Source: an uncultured Oscillospiraceae bacterium (GTDB lineage Bacteria; Bacillota; Clostridia; Oscillospirales; Oscillospiraceae). From it: a stretch of DNA of 22,535 nt. Location: the NCBI GenBank assembly GCA_900754515.1, contig CAAEDD010000095.1:1-22535 (forward strand), in the 5' to 3' direction. The position numbers and the translations under genes were made by a program. The notes under the pieces are model-generated. The model ran no database searches and was not told the DNA's origin. It was given only the letters and a program-made list of their open reading frames with translations. This document shows positions 8,476-17,578 of the stretch, in pieces. Position 1 is the stretch's first letter. The number at the start of each line of letters is the position of its first letter.

Positions 8476-8481
8476 TATAAT
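8453..8481 (+). promoter_or_regulatory. Sigma-A-type promoter for smc
   Basis: TTGAAA at 8453-8458 and TATAAT at 8476-8481 are separated by exactly 17 bases. This matches the housekeeping consensus in 11 of 12 positions. The -35 box lies in the last codons of the radical SAM gene and the -10 directly follows its stop. Transcription would begin near 8488, giving a leader of about 36 bases before the smc TTG start. Confidence 0.75.
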
Positions 8482-8523
8482 AAATCGGTTTTAAACGCAA
8501 TCTACTAAAATGAGGTCACAGGT

Positions 8524-11500
8524 TTGTACTTAAAAGCATTGGAGATACAGGGTTTCAAGTCCTTTGCGGACAAGACCCGGCTCACCTTTGAAAAGGATAT
8601 AACCGCTATCGTGGGGCCAAACGGCTCCGGCAAGTCCAATATTTCCGACGCCATACTTTGGGTCATGGGCGAACAGCGCAGCAAGGCCCTGAGAGGCAGC
8701 AAGATGGAGGACGTTATCTTCGGCGGTACTGAGAAGCGGAGCGCGCTGGGCTATGCCCAGGTCTCCCTGATTATTGACAATTCCGCCCATATCTTTGACT
8801 CTGACAGCAGCGAGATAATGCTGACCCGCCGCTATTACCGCAGCGGGGAGAGCGAATATTTCATAAATCGCGAATCCGTACGCCTCAAGGACATAAATAA
8901 CCTGCTCATGGACACCGGTCTCGGCCGGGATGGGTATTCCATTATAGGCCAGGGGCGCATAGCGGAGATAGTCTCCAGCAAGAGTACCGACCGCCGGGAG
9001 GTCTTTGAAGAGGCCGCCGGTATCTCCCGCTTCCGTTATCGGAAGGAGGAGGCGGAGCGGAAACTGGAGAAGACCGAGGAGAACCTGCTGCGCATAAATG
9101 ATAAGATAGAAGAGCTGGAGATGCAGGTGGAGCCTCTGCGAAAGCAGGCGGAGACCGCCAAGCGCTACCTTGTATTGAGAGACGAGCTGCGCATACAGGA
9201 GATATCGGTGTGGATGGCCACTCTGGAAAAACTCCGGGCCCAGGCCAAGGATGTGCTGCTGGAGTTTGAGCAGACAGGGGAGACCCTTGAAAATGCCAGG
9301 GAACGGCTGAAGAGCCTGTATGCTTCTACCGAGGGCTTTACGGAGCGGATGCAGCAAAAGGACGTGGAGACCGAGGAGGCCAGGAGAAGGCTCTCTCAGG
9401 CTGAGGCCGAAAACTCAAAACTGGAGGCTGAGGCCGCGGTGCTGAAGGCCAATATTGACAGCAGCGCCGAAAATAAAAAGAGCCTATTAAACGATATTGA
9501 AAAGCAGGAGGGCCGTGTCCAGGAGCTGAAGGCCAGTATTGACAAGAGCACGGAGCGCATCGGTGAGATAAACTCCCAGCTGGAGGCCCTGAAGCAGGAC
9601 GTGGAAAGCAATGAGAACGTGCTCTCCGGCTGCCGCATGAAGCTGAACCGCCGGGAGACGGCGGTGAAGGAACTGAGCGACAAGGCTACCCAGCTGCAGG
9701 TTGATGGGCGCAGCATGGATTCCCGTATAAATATGCTCAGCGAAATGGAAAAGGATTACGAGGGCTATTCCAAGGCGGTGAAAACCGTTATGCGGGAGAG
9801 CCAGAGGGGGAACCTCAGGGGCGTCCACGCTCCGGTTGCGAACCTTATAAAAGCAGATGACGAGTGCGCCTTGGCAATAGAGACTGCTCTGGGCGCTGCC
9901 GCCCAGAATATTGTGGTGGATAGCCAGGAGGACGGCCGCCGGGCCATAGAGCTCTTAAAGCGCAGTGACTCCGGCCGGGCCACCTTCCTGCCCATGGACG
10001 CTATCAGGGGCGGAGTCATGAAGGACGCCCCGGTAAATGACCCGGGTTTTGTGGGCATAGCCTACGAGTTGGTGAAGTTTGACAACCGGTATGACCAGAT
10101 TGTTGCAAACCTCCTGGGCCGGACTGTGGTGGCTGAGGCTTTGAGCGATGCGGTGCGGATGTCCAGAAATAACGGCAACCGCCTGCGCATAGTCACTCTG
10201 GATGGCCAGCTCATCAATGCCGGCGGCTCCATGACCGGCGGCAGCAGCGCCAAGGGCAGCGGAATACTCTCCCGTGCCAACGAGCTGGAGAAGCTGAAGC
10301 GGCAAAGAGAGAAGCTGAAAGAGAACGAGAAGCTATCTTCCCAGCAGCTGGAGAAGGCCAATAGAGAGCTGGCCGCCGTGCGCTATGAGCTGGATGTGGC
10401 TCTGGATGAGCAGGGGCAGCTGCGCAGCCGTTCCTCTTCTTTGGAGGCGGAGCTGAAAGCAACGGAAAATTCCGCAAGCCAGCTGAGACTGCTGCTGGAC
10501 AGCCTTTCCGGCGACAGCCAGGTACGCCGCAGCGCGGTGGAAGCCGCACAGCGTCAGATAGATGATTTCACCCGTAGACTTGAAGAAAAGCGGAGTGAAA
10601 TGGCAGAGGCCAAGGACAGAATAAAGCTTATCCGGGATGAGATACAGGCCATCAGTAAAAGCAGGATGGACCTGGAGAGCCGCCGTACCAAGGCGGACAA
10701 GGAGACTCAGGAGCTGAACCAGGAGATAGTGGAGCTGGAGCGCAGCAAGGCCAGGATAGAGCAGAAAAAGCTGGCCGCCGAGATGGAAGAGCGGCAGATC
10801 CTGGACAAGCTCTGGGAAAACTATGAGCTGAGCCACAGCGCCGCCGAGGCCATGCGCCAACCCGTGGAGAATCTACAGAAGGCCAACAAAGATATATCCG
10901 AACTGCGCCGCCGGATAAACGCCCTGGGCAACCCCAATATAGGTGCTATTGACGAGTATGAGCGGGTGAATACCCGATACGAATTTCTCAGCGGTCAGAG
11001 GGACGATGTGGAAAAGGCCAAGGGAGAGCTGCTGGATATCATAAAGGACCTGACCGGCCAGATGGAAGAACTGTTTGTGGAGCGCTTCAGGGAGATAGAC
11101 CAGTGCTTCCGCCAGACCTTCCTGGAACTCTTCGGCGGCGGAAAAGCCGCATTGAAGCTGGAGGACGAGAGCAATGTCTTGGAGTGCGGCATCGAGATAA
11201 AGGTGCAGCCACCGGGAAAGGCTCTGTCTACTATCAGCCTGCTCTCCGGCGGAGAGATGGCCTTCGTGGCTATAGCCTTGTATTTTGCCATACTTAAAGT
11301 GCGGCCCACCCCATTCTGCGTCATGGACGAGATCGAGGCGGCACTGGATGAGGCCAATGTGACCCGCTACGCTGAGTATATGCGCCGTATGGCCGGCAAG
11401 ACTCAGTTCCTGGTAATAACCCACCGGCGTGGCACCATGGAAGAGGCGGATATGCTCTACGGCGTGACCATGCAGGAAAAGGGCGTGTCCACGGTGATAG

Positions 11501-11541
11501 AACTGGATCTGGAGAGTGCCCAGAAGACCATAGAGGAATGA
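8524..11541 (+). CDS. smc: Chromosome segregation protein SMC, short-armed, TTG start
   Basis: The condensin ATPase that organises and segregates the chromosome with ScpA/ScpB (not in this window). The start is TTG 8524, set by GAGG at 8512-8515 and by the family N-terminus YLKALEIQGFKSF. Walker A is GPNGSGKS (31-38). A coiled coil runs from about 165 to 430, the hinge from about 433 to 585 (ends INAGGSMTGGS), and a second coil from about 585 to 795. The C-terminal head has the signature LSGGEM (907-912) and Walker B FCVMDEIEAALDEAN (D935, E936). At 1005 residues it is well below the roughly 1180-1190 of Bacillus SMC; both coils are shorter by a similar amount, with heads and hinge intact. 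No frameshift is seen. It is followed by ftsY. Confidence 0.96.
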   Translation: MYLKALEIQGFKSFADKTRLTFEKDITAIVGPNGSGKSNISDAILWVMGEQRSKALRGSKMEDVIFGGTEKRSALGYAQVSLIIDNSAHIFDSDSSEIMLTRRYYRSGESEYFINRESVRLKDINNLLMDTGLGRDGYSIIGQGRIAEIVSSKSTDRREVFEEAAGISRFRYRKEEAERKLEKTEENLLRINDKIEELEMQVEPLRKQAETAKRYLVLRDELRIQEISVWMATLEKLRAQAKDVLLEFEQTGETLENARERLKSLYASTEGFTERMQQKDVETEEARRRLSQAEAENSKLEAEAAVLKANIDSSAENKKSLLNDIEKQEGRVQELKASIDKSTERIGEINSQLEALKQDVESNENVLSGCRMKLNRRETAVKELSDKATQLQVDGRSMDSRINMLSEMEKDYEGYSKAVKTVMRESQRGNLRGVHAPVANLIKADDECALAIETALGAAAQNIVVDSQEDGRRAIELLKRSDSGRATFLPMDAIRGGVMKDAPVNDPGFVGIAYELVKFDNRYDQIVANLLGRTVVAEALSDAVRMSRNNGNRLRIVTLDGQLINAGGSMTGGSSAKGSGILSRANELEKLKRQREKLKENEKLSSQQLEKANRELAAVRYELDVALDEQGQLRSRSSSLEAELKATENSASQLRLLLDSLSGDSQVRRSAVEAAQRQIDDFTRRLEEKRSEMAEAKDRIKLIRDEIQAISKSRMDLESRRTKADKETQELNQEIVELERSKARIEQKKLAAEMEERQILDKLWENYELSHSAAEAMRQPVENLQKANKDISELRRRINALGNPNIGAIDEYERVNTRYEFLSGQRDDVEKAKGELLDIIKDLTGQMEELFVERFREIDQCFRQTFLELFGGGKAALKLEDESNVLECGIEIKVQPPGKALSTISLLSGGEMAFVAIALYFAILKVRPTPFCVMDEIEAALDEANVTRYAEYMRRMAGKTQFLVITHRRGTMEEADMLYGVTMQEKGVSTVIELDLESAQKTIEE

Positions 11542-11587
11542 CAGCATACATTGCCGGTACATTCGGCAGACTACGGAGACAGAACAT

Positions 11588-12493
11588 ATGGGATTTTTTG
11601 ACAAGATTTTTTCCGGCCTGACCAAGACCCGCAGCAACATGGAGGAGCTGGAAGAGCTGTTCCAGGGTTATCAGCCCGACAGCGAAGAGTTCTATGAAGA
11701 GTTGGAGGAACTGCTGGTAATGGCCGACGTGGGAGCCGCCACTGCCGCTCAGGTCATAAAGGCAATGCGGAAAATGACCTGGGAGCGCCGCTTCAGAAAA
11801 GGCTACGAGGCCAGGGCCGGACTCATTGAGCTTCTCAGCAAGCTGCTGGATGTAGGAGATACCGGACTTAAGCTGGACACCAAGCCCTCGGTCATCCTTA
11901 TGGTGGGCGTCAATGGTGTGGGCAAGACCACGACCATCGGCAAGATAGCCGCCCAGCTCACAGCTCAGGGGAAGAAGGTACTGCTTTGCGCAGGGGATAC
12001 CTTCCGGGCAGCCGCCGCTGAGCAGCTTGCGGTATGGGCGGAGCGTTCCGGCTCAGACATAGTCCGCCATGAGGAGGGCAGCGACCCTGCCGCCGTGGTA
12101 TATGACGGCCTCTGTGCCGCCAAGGCCAGAGGAAGCGACGTGGTGATAATCGACACTGCGGGAAGACTTCACAATAAGCAGAATCTGATGAATGAGCTGA
12201 GCAAGATCCGGCGCATTATAGACCGGGAGCTGCCGGAAGCTTCGGTGGAGACCCTTATGGTGCTGGATGCCACCACCGGCCAGAACGGCCTTATCCAGGC
12301 AAAGCAGTTCCTGGAGACCGCCGGGCTTACCGGCATCGTACTCACCAAGCTGGACGGTACGGCAAAAGGCGGAATTGTCTTCGCCATAGCCAATGAGCTT
12401 AAACTGCCGGTAAAGTTTATCGGCGTTGGAGAGGGCGTGGACGATCTGCTGCCCTTTGAGGCCAAGAATTTTGTGGAAGCCCTGTTCAAATGA
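11588..12493 (+). CDS. ftsY: Signal recognition particle receptor FtsY
   Basis: SRP-family GTPase that docks ribosome-SRP complexes at the membrane for co-translational insertion. The 301 residues correspond to the NG domain with almost no acidic A domain, as usual in Gram-positives. The N domain starts MGFFDKIFSGLTKT, the amphipathic membrane-targeting helix. The GTPase motifs are GVNGVGKTT (G1, 107-115), DTFRAAAAEQL, DTAGRLHNK (G3) and TKLDGTAKGG (G4 and following), and IGVGEGVDDLLPF closes the domain. GGAG about ten bases ahead of ATG 11588 supports the start. The 46-bp gap after smc contains a small TGCCG/CGGCA inverted repeat (11552-11568) of uncertain meaning. Confidence 0.97.
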   Translation: MGFFDKIFSGLTKTRSNMEELEELFQGYQPDSEEFYEELEELLVMADVGAATAAQVIKAMRKMTWERRFRKGYEARAGLIELLSKLLDVGDTGLKLDTKPSVILMVGVNGVGKTTTIGKIAAQLTAQGKKVLLCAGDTFRAAAAEQLAVWAERSGSDIVRHEEGSDPAAVVYDGLCAAKARGSDVVIIDTAGRLHNKQNLMNELSKIRRIIDRELPEASVETLMVLDATTGQNGLIQAKQFLETAGLTGIVLTKLDGTAKGGIVFAIANELKLPVKFIGVGEGVDDLLPFEAKNFVEALFK

Positions 12494-12540
12494 TACGAAC
12501 TTACTTTTAATTTACAGATGGAACAGATGGAGAGAAAAAT

Positions 12541-12846
12541 ATGCCGATAAGCAGCAAACAGCGTGCCCAGCTCAGAGGCCTTGCCATGAACCTGGACACC
12601 ATAATACAGGTAGGTAAGGGCGGTATAACCGACAATCTGGTGGATTCCGTCAACGCAGCATTGAAGGCCAGAGAGCTGGTGAAAGGCCGGGTTTTGGAAA
12701 ATTCCATGCTTACGGCCAGAGAGGCCTGCGATGCTCTCTGCGAGAAGTGCGGAGCAGAGGGCGTTCAGGTCATAGGCACCAAGTTCGTTCTGTATAAACG
12801 CAACGAGAAAGAGCCTAAAATAGTTCTGGTGAAGGACAAGAAATAA
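12541..12846 (+). CDS. yhbY: YhbY-family CRM-domain RNA-binding protein
   Basis: A 101-residue single CRM-domain protein of the YhbY/YqeI family, associated with pre-50S ribosomal particles. Family features are the N-terminal SSKQRAQLRGLA, the loop QVGKGGIT (a GxxG RNA-binding turn, around 33-40), LKARELVKGRVLEN, and the closing beta strands VIGTKFVLYKRN. A basic tail ends the protein. The start ATG 12541 has GGAG about eight bases upstream. The stop lies two bases before the nadD/yqeK gene, so the two are likely coupled. yhbY-nadD-yqeK-rsfS is the conserved order also found in Bacillus (yqeI-nadD-yqeK-yqeL). Confidence 0.94.
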   Translation: MPISSKQRAQLRGLAMNLDTIIQVGKGGITDNLVDSVNAALKARELVKGRVLENSMLTAREACDALCEKCGAEGVQVIGTKFVLYKRNEKEPKIVLVKDKK

Positions 12847-12848
12847 CA

Positions 12849-14009
12849 ATGAAAACTGCTATATACGGCGGCAGCTTCAACCCGCCTCATCTGGGACATG
12901 TGAAAGCGGCGGCCACGGTCTGGGAAAAGCTTGAACCGGACAGGTTCCTGATAATACCAACCAATATTCCGCCCCATAAGGATATTGCCGAGGGAAGCCC
13001 AAGCCCGGAGCAGCGCATGGAGCTGTGCCGCCTGGCTTTCCGGGATATCCCCGGTGTGGAGCTGTCGGACATGGAGATAAAGCGGGAGGGCCGCAGTTAC
13101 AGCGCCGATACCGTCAGCATACTGAGGGAAAAGTACCCGGAGGATGAGCTGTACCTGGTCATTGGTTCCGATATGTTCCTCAGCTTCTGCCAGTGGTATA
13201 AATTCCAGTATCTGTTGGAAAACTGCGTACTCACGGTGCTCTCACGGGAAGAGGACGACCGACGGGAGCTTGAAAAATTCAAGGCGGAGATGGAGGAGAA
13301 GTATTCCGCAAGGGTGCTGCTTTTGAGCCATGAACCGCTGCCCATGAGCTCCGAGGATGTAAGGGATCGCCTGCGTCTGGGCCTGGGTTCGGACATGTTG
13401 CCGGATGCCGTGTATGCCGAGATAATACGCAAGCGCTACTATGATGCGGAGCCGGAGCTGACCTGGCTGCGGCAGAAGGTCATTCCAATGCTCAGCTCAG
13501 AGCGCATAGCCCATACTGCCGGCTGCGAGCATGAGGCAGTGCAGTTGGCAAAGCTCTGGGGAGAGGACCCGGAAAAGGCTGCTGTAGCAGGCATACTCCA
13601 TGATTCAACTAAGAATCTTCGTTATGATGAACAGTTGATATTGTGCGACAAATATGGTATTATTCTCGATAATGCTCAAAAGGAAAATCCAAAGCTGCTC
13701 CATGCCATAACCGGAGCAGCCCTGGCAAAGGACATGTTCGGCGTCTCGGAAGAGATCAGCCAGGCCATCCGCTGGCACACCACGGGAAAGCCAGATATGA
13801 CGACCCTGGAGAAGATAATTTATCTTGCCGACTATATTGAGCCCACCCGGAATTTTGACGGTGTGGAACAGCTTCGGGAACTGGCCTATGAGGACTTGGA
13901 CAAGGCACTGGCCCTGGGGCTGGAGATGAGTCTGGAAGAGCTGCGCCGCCAGAATGTGGAACCCCACAGAGATACGGTAGAGGCCTGCCTCTGGTATACC
14001 CGGACATAA
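12849..14009 (+). CDS. nadD: Fused nicotinate-nucleotide adenylyltransferase (NadD) and YqeK HD-domain hydrolase
   Basis: A 386-residue fusion. Residues 1 to about 197 are NadD, which makes deamido-NAD from nicotinate mononucleotide and ATP: GGSFNPPHLGH (7-17) is the nucleotidyl-transfer motif, with IIPTNIPPHK, GSDMFLSFCQWY and MSSEDVRDRL (from 166). Residues from about 208 to 386 are a YqeK-type HD domain: H222 in RIAHT, H251-D252 in LHDSTKN, H310 in WHTTGKPDM and YLADYIEPTR. YqeK proteins hydrolyse Ap4A symmetrically to ADP. In Bacillus these are two adjacent genes; here one reading frame covers both, with no frameshift or internal stop. The YqeK half contains a locally AT-rich stretch (13605-13690) with a possible internal promoter. 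Confidence 0.94.
   Translation: MKTAIYGGSFNPPHLGHVKAAATVWEKLEPDRFLIIPTNIPPHKDIAEGSPSPEQRMELCRLAFRDIPGVELSDMEIKREGRSYSADTVSILREKYPEDELYLVIGSDMFLSFCQWYKFQYLLENCVLTVLSREEDDRRELEKFKAEMEEKYSARVLLLSHEPLPMSSEDVRDRLRLGLGSDMLPDAVYAEIIRKRYYDAEPELTWLRQKVIPMLSSERIAHTAGCEHEAVQLAKLWGEDPEKAAVAGILHDSTKNLRYDEQLILCDKYGIILDNAQKENPKLLHAITGAALAKDMFGVSEEISQAIRWHTTGKPDMTTLEKIIYLADYIEPTRNFDGVEQLRELAYEDLDKALALGLEMSLEELRRQNVEPHRDTVEACLWYTRT
13635..13663 (+). promoter_or_regulatory. Possible intragenic promoter in the yqeK half
   Basis: TTGATA (13635-13640) and TATTAT (13658-13663) are 17 bases apart in an AT-rich island inside otherwise GC-rich coding DNA. It could add transcription of rsfS and leuS. Chance occurrence in AT-rich codons is possible. 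Confidence 0.3.
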
Positions 14010-14086
14010 ATACCCTGGTAAGTAAGAAAAGTTCAAGTTATAGATAGTGCGCCGCCACCTGTTACAGCGGCAGAATGGAGAATCAG

Positions 14087-14446
14087 ATGCTTACTCCCGC
14101 TCAAATAGCAGCAATAGCCGCAAGAGCTCTGGACGATAAGAAGGCCAGAGACGTAAAAGTGCTGAAGACCACGGAGCAAACAGTTCTGGCCGACTACTTC
14201 GTCATCTGCAACGGCAGCTCATCCACCCATGTAAAGGCGTTGGTGGACGAGGTGGACAAGCAGTTGTCAGAGGCCGGAGAACCCCCGGTACGCCGTGAGG
14301 GTCTGCGCTCGGATATCTGGGTGCTAATGGACTTCGGCTGTGTCATTGTCCATGTGTTTACCGACGAGGCCAGAAAATTCTACAACCTGGAGCGCCTTTG
14401 GAGCGACTCAGAGGTGGTGGATATCTCATCCCTTCCCAGCCCCTGA
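14087..14446 (+). CDS. rsfS: Ribosomal silencing factor RsfS
   Basis: RsfS binds ribosomal protein uL14 and blocks subunit joining when nutrients are scarce. I choose ATG 14087 (119 residues) because GGAG lies six bases upstream (14077-14080); the in-frame ATG at 14075 overlaps that site and has no good site of its own. Family blocks are ALDDKKARDVKVLKT, LADYFVICNGSSSTHVKAL, RREGLRSDIWVLMDFGCVIVHVF and ARKFYNLERLWSD. The position after nadD/yqeK is the usual one. The 77-bp gap before it holds a GCCGC/GCGGC inverted repeat (14051-14071) with an 11-base loop and no T-tract. Confidence 0.95.
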   Translation: MLTPAQIAAIAARALDDKKARDVKVLKTTEQTVLADYFVICNGSSSTHVKALVDEVDKQLSEAGEPPVRREGLRSDIWVLMDFGCVIVHVFTDEARKFYNLERLWSDSEVVDISSLPSP

Positions 14447-14455
14447 GGCTGAAGC

Positions 14456-14500
14456 GCTCAGACCCTGAGGGCCTGAGCCCCGCTTTGACCAAAATGGGGC
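14456..14500 (+). other. Overlapping inverted repeats in the leuS leader region
   Basis: Two small stems overlap by two bases: GCTCAG (14456-14461) with CTGAGC (14473-14478), and GCCCC (14477-14481) with GGGGC (14496-14500). They share bases 14477-14478, so the stems compete at their junction. No T-tract follows. This could be an RNA switch, a weak attenuator or leftover terminator of the rsfS operon; the 102-bp gap is too short for a normal T-box. Confidence 0.35.
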
Positions 14501-14515
14501 GGCACCGGATATAAA
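14485..14515 (+). promoter_or_regulatory. Candidate leuS promoter
   Basis: TTGACC (14485-14490) and TATAAA (14510-14515) each match the sigma-A consensus at five of six positions, but the spacer is 19 bases, longer than ideal. Transcription would start near 14522. The stronger codon bias of leuS than of its upstream neighbours fits a separate promoter. Confidence 0.4.
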
Positions 14516-14548
14516 ATAAAGAAAATAAAAAGGAAGAGTTGATCCATC

Positions 14549-16972
<2,424 letters not shown>

Positions 16973-16975
16973 TTA

Positions 16976-17004
16976 TTGACAATTAGCTTTTCAGCCGTTA
17001 TAAT
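16976..17004 (+). promoter_or_regulatory. Consensus sigma-A promoter of rpsU
   Basis: A perfect TTGACA (16976-16981), a 17-base spacer and a perfect TATAAT (16999-17004). The -35 box begins three bases after the leuS stop. Start of transcription is expected near 17011, leaving a leader of about 62 bases. No terminator separates leuS from it, so leuS read-through may add to rpsU mRNA. Confidence 0.9.
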
Positions 17005-17017
17005 ACTAACGTTAAAA

Positions 17018-17052
17018 GCCAATTAGTTGGCCCTTGAAGCGCCGCAAGGCGT
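17018..17052 (+). promoter_or_regulatory. Two-hairpin 5' leader of rpsU
   Basis: Hairpin 1 is GCCAA-TTAG-TTGGC (17018-17031). Hairpin 2 is GCGCC-GCAA-GGCGT (17039-17052) with a GNRA-type tetraloop; its outer pair is G-U. The ribosome binding site GGAGGG follows at 17061-17066. The compact two-stem leader of a ribosomal protein gene is of the sort used for autogenous control, but I cannot match it to a named leader family. Confidence 0.55.
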
Positions 17053-17072
17053 ATTTGGAGGGAGGGAAATAG

Positions 17073-17258
17073 ATGTCTGAAATTTATGTCAAGGAAAACG
17101 AGTCTCTGGACAACGCTCTTAAGAGATTCAAGCGCAGCTGTGCAAAGTCCGGCGTTCTGGCCGACCTGAGAAAAAAGGAATACTACCAGAGCCCCAGCGT
17201 GAAGCGCCGCAAGAAGTCCGAGGCCGCACGCAAGAACAAAAACAAGCGTTACTATTGA
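17073..17258 (+). CDS. rpsU: 30S ribosomal protein bS21
   Basis: Small basic ribosomal protein of 61 residues that sits near the 3' end of 16S rRNA in the 30S platform. The N-terminus SEIYVKENESLDNALKRFKR is the family signature; the rest is very basic (LRKKEYYQSPSVKRRKKSEAARK). GGAGGG six bases ahead of ATG 17073 is a strong ribosome binding site. It is a monocistronic unit with its own consensus promoter and a strong terminator. In many Firmicutes rpsU lies next to a GatB/YqeY-domain gene; here it is isolated between leuS and the pst operon. Confidence 0.97.
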   Translation: MSEIYVKENESLDNALKRFKRSCAKSGVLADLRKKEYYQSPSVKRRKKSEAARKNKNKRYY

Positions 17259-17280
17259 TTTCTTAAATTTAATAGAATGC

Positions 17281-17317
17281 AAAAGGCAGTGCCGAAGGCG
17301 CTGCCTTTTATTTTTTT
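17281..17317 (+). terminator. Intrinsic terminator of rpsU
   Basis: A 13-bp stem pairs 17281-17293 with 17297-17309 (core GGCAGTGCC/GGCGCTGCC with one G-U pair, GAA loop), followed by an uninterrupted T-run. It lies 22 bases after the rpsU stop and isolates rpsU from the pst operon. Confidence 0.93.
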
Positions 17318-17439
17318 CAAAGCTTTTTATTTTTTGCCATTTTCCTTAATCCCTCTTTGTTCCACTCCGGATTTAACATTCCTTTGCACCCTCTGCTTGT
17401 CGAAAAGCACAGACGCCATTGTAATGACTTGGTAAAATT

Positions 17440-17540
17440 TTTGAATTATGTAAACCTATACAGTTAAAATCATTTTACATTCAGGGGATTTTGCTTTTTA
17501 CAATCTGGAACTAGAATTACAGGCGTGTCAGGAAGACACG
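17440..17540 (+). promoter_or_regulatory. pst operon control region: candidate Pho-type boxes, promoter and leader hairpin
   Basis: The gap 17318-17578 is AT-rich and contains no gene I can support. A TACAAT -10 box (17499-17504) is preceded by TTTACA (17474-17479) at 19 bases, a long spacing typical of activator-dependent promoters. TTAAAA (17464) and TTTACA (17474) recur at about a helical turn, with GTAAAC just upstream (17450), loosely resembling PhoP/PhoB direct repeats. The leader holds a clean hairpin CGTGTC-AGGAA-GACACG (17524-17540). Phosphate control is inferred from the genes, not proven by these sites. Confidence 0.45.
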
Positions 17541-17578
17541 AACTGTTAATCAATGAGAAAATGAAAGGAACAAAGAAA

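Noticed and set aside
8524..11541. SMC shortened by frameshift or pseudogenisation
   Set aside because: Both ATPase head halves and the hinge are intact in one continuous frame, and both coils are shortened similarly, so it looks like a functional short protein.
14447..14548. T-box riboswitch before leuS
   Set aside because: The gap is too short and I find neither a T-box core sequence nor an antiterminator/terminator pair with a T-run.
17394..17409. Small TGCTT/AAGCA hairpin as an sRNA or terminator
   Set aside because: Only five pairs, no T-run and no promoter close by; treated as chance.
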